A stretch of 16,261 nt of DNA. It comes from Candidatus Pacearchaeota archaeon. Its GTDB lineage: Archaea > Nanobdellota > Nanobdellia > Pacearchaeales > GW2011-AR1. Under the pieces are notes generated by a model, which saw only the letters and a program-made list of their open reading frames with translations, had not been told where the DNA came from and did no database searches. Below are positions 1 through 7,100 of this stretch, one piece after another. The number at the start of each line of letters is the position of its first letter. Within the stretch, counting starts at the first letter, position 1. The stretch lies in NCBI GenBank assembly GCA_003554465.1, contig PWGL01000032.1, positions 1-16,261 of the forward strand. Reading direction: 5' to 3'. The translations under genes were made by a program, and so were the position numbers.

Positions 1-70
1 TTTATGTTTATTAATTATATAGTGATGATAAATTTAGCACTTTTAGGGCATATAGACACTATTTTTTAAT

Positions 71-91
71 CTCCATAGGAAATGCTGGTGT
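71..91 (+). promoter_or_regulatory. Candidate origin recognition box (ORB-like element)
   Basis: The sequence ctccataggaaatgctggtg followed by t contains a short dyad, TCC-ATA-GGA, then AAA, then a G-rich half with TGGTGT. As I recall it, the euryarchaeal ORB has TCCA, a two-base spacer, GGAAA and then a G-run. Aligned to that memory, about 14 of 21 positions agree. It stands out as the only GC-richer island in this leader and lies about 80 bases before the Orc1/Cdc6 start, the expected place for its own binding site. Only one copy is visible and the alignment is from memory, so confidence is moderate at best. Confidence 0.4.
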
Positions 92-117
92 GACATATAC
101 TTTAAATGACATAAAAA

Positions 118-148
118 TTTATAAAGATATAATTTTTTTATCATATAC
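118..148 (+). promoter_or_regulatory. Probable TATA elements for the cdc6-polD operon
   Basis: A TTTATAAA box at 118-125 would place the transcription start near 150, giving a leader of about 20 nt with no Shine-Dalgarno sequence before the ATG at 170. A weaker ATATAC at 143-148 is centred about 25 nt before the ATG and would give a leaderless transcript, the arrangement seen elsewhere in this window. The sequence does not say which is used. Confidence 0.35.
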
Positions 149-169
149 TAAATAATTTTTATAAAAAAA

Positions 170-2458
170 ATGAAAAGAATAGACCAAATTTTTGACGCTT
201 ATTCACAAAATAATATTTTTGAAGATAAAAAAATATTACAGGTTAATTATAAACCCGAAAATATTCCTCATAGGGACAAGCAAATTGATCAGTTAGCAGG
301 TATACTTGCACCTGTCTTAAGAGGTGAGAGAAGTAGTAATTTATTTATTTATGGGCAAACTGGTTGTATATCTGGGGAAACTTTAGTTTTTTCAGAAAAA
401 GGGTATATACCTATAAAAAATTTAAAAAATAAAAATCTTAAAATTCTTTCTTTCAATTTAGATAAAAAAAGATATGAATGGGAAAAACCCATATTTTTAG
501 AATATGTTAACAATGATATGTTGTTAAAAATTACTTTAGATAATGGCCAAGAAATAATTGTCACTAAAGACCATCCTTTATTAAAAAGTAATTTTGAATG
601 GTCAAAAGCTGATCAATTAGTTGAAGATGAAGAAATTTTATTTTCTTATAATATGCCAAACATATCTGAGAATAAACTTACAAAAAGATTGGCAAGAGTT
701 TTGGGTTTTATGATAGGGGGTGGCAGTTTAAATGGAAAGAAAAAATTAGTGAATGATTCTAAAAGTTGTGGATATAATAGTGATAGACAAGGGTTAAAGT
801 TTTTTGCTTCTGATGAATTTTTACTCGATTTGGTAAAAGAAGATTTACAGAAATTATATAATGATAAAGTTGTCCAAGTTTCTCCAGATTCAAAGTGTCC
901 TCATTTAAAAATGATTTCTCAACAAGCTTGTCAAAACTTAAATAGTTATGAAATTCCTTTTGGATTTAAGTCCGGAAATGTAATTGTCCCTAAAGTTGTT
1001 TTCAATTCTAATTTAGAATGCCAATCTGAATTTGTAAAAGGGTTGTTTACAGCTGATGGCTATGTCGATAAAAACACCTATCAAATAGAATTGTTTTCTA
1101 AATCAAAAAATCTTTTACAAGGTGTAAATTTAATATTAAATAATTTTGGTATTAGTAGCAAGGTTAAGAAAAAACCCACCAAATCAAATGATAAAATTTT
1201 TAATATATATGGGTTACATATTAATGGACAAGAAAACCTTCATAAATTTTATTATAAAATTGGTTTTTTAGGTGAGAAACAAAGAAGGATGAAAAATCTC
1301 CTACAAAAGTATAAAAATAAGATGCCCATTTATGATGAGAATTACTTAAAAGTTAAAATTGAAAAAATTGAAGAAGTTTATGATCCGACTGTTTATGATT
1401 TAACTATGCCTAAAAATCATAATTTTATAGCTAATGGTTTTATTTCTCATAATACAGGTAAAACTCTTTCAACTCATTATGTTAGGAATGAAATAGAAGA
1501 GAGAATTAAGAATAAAAATTTACCTTTAAAAATAGAATATTTAAATTGCAAATTAAGAAAAGTTGCAGATACTGAATATAGAATTTTAGCAGAGCTTATT
1601 AGAAAATTTGGGGGTTCAGTTCCTTCTACAGGACTGCCAACTGATAAAGTATATTCAAAATTTATAGAAAAGATTGAGGAGGAAGAAAAATTAATAATTA
1701 TTATTTTAGATGAGATAGATCAAATAGTTAAAAAAATATCAGATGGTTTTTTATATAATTTAACAAGATTAAATTCTGAGTTATCAAAAACACAATTAAC
1801 TATTATAGGGATTAGTAATGAGTTAAATTTTTTAGATTCTTTAGATCCTAGGGTTAGGAGTTCATTATCTGAGGAAGAAATTGTTTTTCCCCCTTACAAT
1901 GCTATACAGTTACAAGATATTCTAAAGAAAAGAGCTGATAAATCTTTTAAAGATAATGTTTTAGAAGAAGGAGTTATTTCAAAATGTGCTGCTTATGCTG
2001 CTAGAGAGCATGGAGATGCTCGTAGAGCTTTAGATTTATTAAGGGTTGCCGCGGAGCTGGCTGAAAGAGAAGGCAATAAAAAAGTAAAATTAGAGCATGT
2101 AGACCAGTCTAATGAAAAAATAGATAAAGATAAAATTTTAGAAGTAGTTGAGTCTGCCCCTAAACAATTTAGGATTGTGTTATTATCTATAATTAAATTA
2201 TCTGAAGAAGGAAGTGGAAAATTTTTCACAGGTGATGTGTATAATCGCTATTACTCACTCTCAAGGAAAACTAATACTGATGCTTTAACTCAAAGAAGAG
2301 TAAGTGATATTGTTGCTGAAATAGATATGTTAGGGTTGGTCAATGCTAGAGTTATTAGTAAAGGTAGACATGGTAGGACGAGGGAAATTAAGTTATCTAT
2401 TCCTAAAAAAGTTGAGAATAAAGTAAAAAAAATTCTTACAGAATCTCTTGATTTATGA
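170..2458 (+). CDS. cdc6: Orc1/Cdc6 replication initiator, interrupted by an intein
   Basis: AAA+ origin-binding ATPase that marks replication origins and helps load the MCM helicase. The precursor is 762 residues; removing a 363-residue intein (66-428) leaves 399, the usual family length. The N-terminal part has the family signature IPHR (residues 32-35) and NLFIYG just before the P-loop. The Walker A loop is restored only after splicing (GQTG at 62-65 joined to TGKT at 429-432). Walker B is DEID at 514-517, sensor 1 lies around GISNE, and sensor 2 is GDARRALDLL starting near 615, followed by a winged-helix DNA-binding region. The ATG at 170 gives the expected N-terminus. The gene ends at a TGA overlapping the DP1 start codon as ATGA, so it is probably co-transcribed and translationally coupled with DP1. 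Identity is very secure. Confidence 0.97.
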   Translation: MKRIDQIFDAYSQNNIFEDKKILQVNYKPENIPHRDKQIDQLAGILAPVLRGERSSNLFIYGQTGCISGETLVFSEKGYIPIKNLKNKNLKILSFNLDKKRYEWEKPIFLEYVNNDMLLKITLDNGQEIIVTKDHPLLKSNFEWSKADQLVEDEEILFSYNMPNISENKLTKRLARVLGFMIGGGSLNGKKKLVNDSKSCGYNSDRQGLKFFASDEFLLDLVKEDLQKLYNDKVVQVSPDSKCPHLKMISQQACQNLNSYEIPFGFKSGNVIVPKVVFNSNLECQSEFVKGLFTADGYVDKNTYQIELFSKSKNLLQGVNLILNNFGISSKVKKKPTKSNDKIFNIYGLHINGQENLHKFYYKIGFLGEKQRRMKNLLQKYKNKMPIYDENYLKVKIEKIEEVYDPTVYDLTMPKNHNFIANGFISHNTGKTLSTHYVRNEIEERIKNKNLPLKIEYLNCKLRKVADTEYRILAELIRKFGGSVPSTGLPTDKVYSKFIEKIEEEEKLIIIILDEIDQIVKKISDGFLYNLTRLNSELSKTQLTIIGISNELNFLDSLDPRVRSSLSEEEIVFPPYNAIQLQDILKKRADKSFKDNVLEEGVISKCAAYAAREHGDARRALDLLRVAAELAEREGNKKVKLEHVDQSNEKIDKDKILEVVESAPKQFRIVLLSIIKLSEEGSGKFFTGDVYNRYYSLSRKTNTDALTQRRVSDIVAEIDMLGLVNARVISKGRHGRTREIKLSIPKKVENKVKKILTESLDL
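365..1453 (+). mobile_element. Intein within the Walker A loop of Orc1/Cdc6 (363 aa)
   Basis: In-frame protein-splicing element, residues 66-428. It begins with Cys66 (block A, CISGETLVF) and has block B with TKDH at 132-135, a block F-like VYDLTMPKNHNF, and the C-terminal block G ending in HN, followed by Thr429 as the +1 nucleophile. This is a class 1 intein with every expected splicing residue. Two LAGLIDADG-type motifs lie in the middle. The second (GLFTADGY, Asp296) keeps its acidic residue. The first reads LGFMIGGGS, with glycine at 184 where the family usually has Asp. Splicing is therefore likely intact while double-strand homing cleavage is doubtful. The insertion separates GQTG from TGKT, so the unspliced protein cannot form an ATP-binding P-loop. 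Confidence 0.95.
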
Positions 2459-4146
2459 ATAAAAATATTTTGAAGTTTTGTTTAGAGAAAGGCATACTCT
2501 TAGATACGGAGACTGGGGAGATGTTTAATGATTTGGAGGAGGATACAGCAAAAAGAATTGTCGAGAAGATTTCAAATCTTAATGAAAGATTTATAACTAA
2601 AACTGTCTTAGATAAAAATGCAGATAAAATTAAAGATTTGATAGGTGACAAGGAAATATTGAAAAAGATGAAGATAAATCTTAATTTATCTTTAGAAATT
2701 TCTGAGGAGTTGGAAGTTAAAAATAAGAAAGGTTTTGAAAATAGATCTGAAAGAGAATCAAATAGTATAAATAAAGAGGAAGAAGTTAATTTAGGTAATG
2801 AACAGGCTGCCGAAGAAAGAGAGACAGATGAGGAAAGTGTTGATGAAGTTACAAATAATTTAGGCAATTTAAGGGTTTTACAGTTAGTTCCTAAGATTAG
2901 TAGAAAAATAGAAACAAAACATTTTATTAATCATCATAGAAATAGATTTTCAGTTATAAAAAGGGTTTTAAGGAATAGAAATGAACTTTCAAGTTTAACT
3001 TCAATAGATAAATTGGCAAGCAAAAGAAATGGTTGTTCTGTTATTTGTAGTGTTTATAGTAAAAGAAAAACTAAAAATGATAATATTTTATTAGAGGTAG
3101 AGGATTTAACAGGAAAAGTCAGGGTCTTATTCAATAAAGATAAAGAGGATTTGTATAAGAAAGCAGAAAATATTTTACCTGATGATATAATAGGGATTAG
3201 GGGTTATGGTGACAATGAGATTATTTTTGCTAACGACTTAGTTTATCCAGAAGCCACATTAGGTGAGAAGAAGAGTTTAGATAGTGATAGTAGGGTCGCG
3301 TTTATAGCAGATATTCATATTGGGTCTACACATATGCTGGAGAAAAATTTTGAAAAGTTTATAAAATGGATAAACGGGGAAGTTGGCAATGAAGAGCAGA
3401 AGAAAATTGCAAAAGAAATAGATTATTTATTGATAAATGGGGATTCTGTTGACGGGGTAGGGATTTTTCCAGAACAGGATGAGTTATTGAATATAGATGA
3501 TATTTATAAACAGTATGAGAAAGTGGCAAGTCATTTAAAAAAAATCAGGAAAGATGTTAAAATAATAATCATACCAGGTAATCACGACGCTGTATGGCTT
3601 GGACAACCACAACCACCTATAAGTGAAGAGTATGCCAAACCTTTATATGATTTAGATAACGTTCTTATGGCTAGCAATCCTTGCATGATAGAAATTTTTG
3701 AGAATGATAAAACTTTCAAAATCTTACAGTTTCATGGATCTTCTATGAATGATATGATTAGTAATATGGGATCTTTAAAGATGGGGGATGCTCATAGTAC
3801 TCCATCAATAGTTGTTAAAGAGCTATTGAGGAGAAGACATTTAGGACCTATCCATGGTGATGTAGATTATATTCCTCATGAGAAAGATCATTTAATTATA
3901 AGTGAGATTCCTGATGTTATAACAACTGCTGATTTTCATAAGCCACAAATTGATGAATTTAATAACATAATGATTGTTTGCAATAGCTGCTGGCAGAGAC
4001 AGACACCTTTTGAAGAAAAAGTAGGAAATCAACCTGATCCTTGTAAAGTGCCAGTTTTAAATTTGAAAGATAGGAATATGAAAATTATAGATTTTTCAGA
4101 TGAAGAATCACATAAAACTTATAGTGAGGTTAAAAATGAAAATTGA
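2455..4146 (+). CDS. polB: DNA polymerase D small subunit DP1 (proofreading exonuclease)
   Basis: Calcineurin-like (Mre11-type) 3'-5' exonuclease subunit of PolD, 563 residues, slightly shorter than the roughly 620 of Pyrococcus. An N-terminal helical segment (1-80) is followed by a low-complexity acidic linker (about 84-135), an OB-fold region (about 190-262) and the phosphoesterase core. Visible motifs are DIH (286-288), GD (329-330), PGNHD (374-378), FHG (426-428) and a final ADFH (492-495). The last normally reads GHxH; here Asp493 replaces the first His, while His495 remains. The Cys/Trp-rich C-terminus (NSCWQRQTPFE) matches the family region that contacts DP2. The start overlaps the cdc6 stop as ATGA without a Shine-Dalgarno sequence, suggesting coupled reinitiation. 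In bacteria the symbol polB denotes another enzyme; here it follows archaeal DP1 usage. Confidence 0.95.
   Translation: MNKNILKFCLEKGILLDTETGEMFNDLEEDTAKRIVEKISNLNERFITKTVLDKNADKIKDLIGDKEILKKMKINLNLSLEISEELEVKNKKGFENRSERESNSINKEEEVNLGNEQAAEERETDEESVDEVTNNLGNLRVLQLVPKISRKIETKHFINHHRNRFSVIKRVLRNRNELSSLTSIDKLASKRNGCSVICSVYSKRKTKNDNILLEVEDLTGKVRVLFNKDKEDLYKKAENILPDDIIGIRGYGDNEIIFANDLVYPEATLGEKKSLDSDSRVAFIADIHIGSTHMLEKNFEKFIKWINGEVGNEEQKKIAKEIDYLLINGDSVDGVGIFPEQDELLNIDDIYKQYEKVASHLKKIRKDVKIIIIPGNHDAVWLGQPQPPISEEYAKPLYDLDNVLMASNPCMIEIFENDKTFKILQFHGSSMNDMISNMGSLKMGDAHSTPSIVVKELLRRRHLGPIHGDVDYIPHEKDHLIISEIPDVITTADFHKPQIDEFNNIMIVCNSCWQRQTPFEEKVGNQPDPCKVPVLNLKDRNMKIIDFSDEESHKTYSEVKNEN
4126..4130 (+). 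promoter_or_regulatory. Shine-Dalgarno site that decides the DP2 start
   Basis: GAGGT lies 5 nt before the ATG at 4136, inside the last codons of DP1. It favours this start over the in-frame ATG at 4100, which has no such motif and would add 12 residues absent from the family. Confidence 0.7.
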
Positions 4147-7100
4147 TAGTTATTTTAAAAGAGTAAGTGACGAAACTAAGAGTTGTTACGATGTAGCCAA
4201 TGCAGCAAGAAAAAAAGGCTTAGACCCTATAGATAAGGTCGAGTCTCCTGTAGCTACAACCTTAGCAGCAAAAGTAGCAGGATTAGTCGAAAGTTTATAT
4301 CCTCAATTAAATAATAAGATTTTCATCAATAGAATTATAAGTTTGGAAAAAGAACATGGTAGTTTAGATCCTGTAGTAACGCTAACAATATCTGAAGAGG
4401 TGGCAAAAGAAAAATTTTGCAAGTTTAAGGATGTAAAAGAAAGTATCGAGGCAGGTATAAGGGTGGGTTTAGCTTATATAACATTGGGTGTTGTTTCTTC
4501 ACCTATAGAAGGATTTACAGGGATAACTATTAAGAAGACTAAAGAAGGCAAAGATTTTTTTGCGGCATATTTTTCAGGGCCCATACGTTCTGCAGGAGGT
4601 ACGGCAGCTTCTTTTTCACAAGTTATTGTAGATTATTTAAGGGAAAGATTTGGTTATGCCAGATATGATCCCACAGATGAAGAGGTTAAAAGAGTTGTAA
4701 CAGAAATTAATGACTATCATGACAGAATAACAAATTTACAATATAAACCCACAGATGAAGAGTCGGAGTTTTTAGCTAAGAATATGCCAATTCAGATTGC
4801 AGGAGATCCTTCAACTAAAAAAGAAGTTAGTAATTATAAAGGTTTAGATAGAATAGAGACAGATTTTATTAGGAGTGGTTTTTGTCTTGCTTTTGCAGAA
4901 GGTATGGCCCAAAAAGCTCCAAAAATTTTGAAGAGAATAAATTATTTGAAAGAAAAAGGTTTTGTATTAAAAGATTGGGATTGGCTTGAGAAATATGTAG
5001 AACTTAAAAATAAGAAGAAAGAAAAAGGTGCAGATGGGGGTGGTAAACCAACTTATATTAAGGATCTTGTAGGAGGAAGACCTGTTTTAGGACATCCCGG
5101 GAGAAGTGGAAATTTTAGATTAAGGTATGGGAGAGCTAGAAATACTGGTTTTTCTTGTCTAGGGATGCACCCTTCAACAATGGTTATGACACAGGGATTT
5201 ATTGCCACTGGCACTCAATTAAAGATAGAACTTCCAACTAAAGGTGCCGCAATGGCTCCAGTAGATACTATTGAAGGACCAATAGTTAAGTTAAAAAATG
5301 GCAGTATTAGGAAATTAAATAATGAGGAAGAAGCAAGAAATGTGAGCGATTCTGTAGAGGAAATAATTTATTTAGGAGATATGTTAATCCCTTATGGTGA
5401 TTTTTCAGAAAGAAATCATGTTTTAATGCCATCTGGTTATTGTGAGCAAGAGTGGTATCAAGAATTGAAAAATTTTTCAGACGAGGAGGTTAATATAGAA
5501 AATATTTATGATGTTAGTTTTGAAAAAGCTAAGGAGGTAAGTAATAAATATGGTGTTAATTTACATCCCAATTTTATATTTTATTGGACTCAAATAAATT
5601 TTGAAGATTTAATGGCATTACTAGATTGGATTTCTCATTCTAGATATGAGGAAAAGTTGATTCTACCTTTTAATAACGAAGAAAAAGAAAGGTTTTCAAA
5701 AGGAAAAAGAGCACTAGAAGTTTTAGGTGTTCCTCATGAAGTTGTTACTGAAAATGTTGTTGTAAATAAATATAACACCCAGGGATTTTTTTCTAATTTG
5801 AATTTGAAAGGTGAAAATTTAGAAGAAGAGGTTGAAGAGATAGCAAAAGATATCTCAGATAAAGAGGATGTTTTGAAAATAATTAATATCTTGAGCGATT
5901 ACAAAATTAAAGATAAAGCAGGAACTTTTATAGGGTCTAGGATGGGGAGGCCTGAAAAAGCTAAATTGAGAAAATTGCAAGGATCTCCCAATGTTTTATT
6001 TCCTGTAGGAAGTCAGGGTGGAAAAATGAGGAGTGTTACAGAAGCTGTTGAAAAAGGTTTTGTCAATTCTGATTTTCCCCTTTTTCAGTGTAAGGAATGT
6101 GATAAAAAAACAGTATATAAAAAATGTGATTGTGGAGGGGATACTAAGAGGATTAATTATTGCTTTAGGTGTGGTGAGGAAAAAGAAGAAGATAATTGTC
6201 CTGAACATGGTAATATCGGAAATTACTCAAGGAGAGATATAGATATTAAAGAGTATTTTAAAAAATCTGTAGATATTCTGGATTTATTACCTGCTGAAAT
6301 TCCCAAGCTAGTAAAAGGTGTTAAAGGCACTAGTAATGAAGATCACGTTGTTGAACATTTGGCAAAGGGGATAATTAGGGCTAAGATGGATTTACAAGTT
6401 AATAAAGATGGGACAATAAGGTATGATGCTACGGAACTTCCCCTTACTCATTTTAAACCTAGAGAGATTGGAACATCTATTGCTAAGTTAAGAGAGTTGG
6501 GGTATAAGAGAGATATTAATGGTAATGAACTTAAGAGTAATGAACAGGTTTTGGAAATATTACCTCATGACATTGTTTTACCTTCGTGTCCTGACGCAAG
6601 CGAACAAGGAGCAGATGAAGTTTTTATGAGGGTAGCCAATTTCATAGATGTGTTATTAAAAAGATTTTATGGTATGGATAGTTTTTATAATATTAATAGC
6701 AAGGAAGACTTAATAGGACATTATATGGCCGCAATTGCACCTCATAATTGTGCAGGTACAGCTGCCAGAATCATAGGTTTTAGTAAAACTCAGGGATTAT
6801 TGGCAAGCCCTTATATTCATGCAGCATGTAGGCGTGATTGTTTAGCTTATGAGAATTATGTTCCTGTTAAAAAAGACGGGGTGTGGCAGATAAGTAAGAT
6901 AGGAGATTTTATAGAGAATGAAGATCCAAAAGAAAAGGCAGATAATTTTGGAACATTAAAGAAAGAAATAGATTCAAAAACATTTAGCAATCCGGGAGTG
7001 GCTAAAATTAAAGAGGTAACAAAGCACGAGCCTAGAAAATTATTCAATGTTTCTTTAGAAGATGGTAGAGAAATCAAATTGACTGGAAATCACAAAGTTT

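Larger units (their letters stand above)
1..169. other. Intergenic region upstream of cdc6, possible origin-proximal DNA
   Basis: No gene can be supported here. One + frame is open from the window edge to a TAA at 67-69 (22 codons), which could be the tail of an upstream gene but cannot be judged. The rest is very AT-rich, apart from a GC-richer island at 71-94 that resembles an archaeal origin recognition box (listed separately), and TATA-like sequences at 118-125 and 143-148. In many archaea the replication origin lies just upstream of orc1/cdc6, so this stretch and the DNA to its left are the natural place to look for oriC. Only 169 bases are visible, so no full origin can be defined. Confidence 0.5.

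Noticed and set aside
1..69. Short open + frame of 22 codons ending in TAA at 67-69, possibly the tail of an upstream gene.
   Set aside because: Too short to judge in very AT-rich DNA and no recognisable motif.
4100..4135. Upstream in-frame ATG for DP2 that would add 12 residues.
   Set aside because: It has no Shine-Dalgarno, deepens the overlap with DP1 to 47 nt, and adds sequence not typical of the family; the ATG at 4136 fits better.
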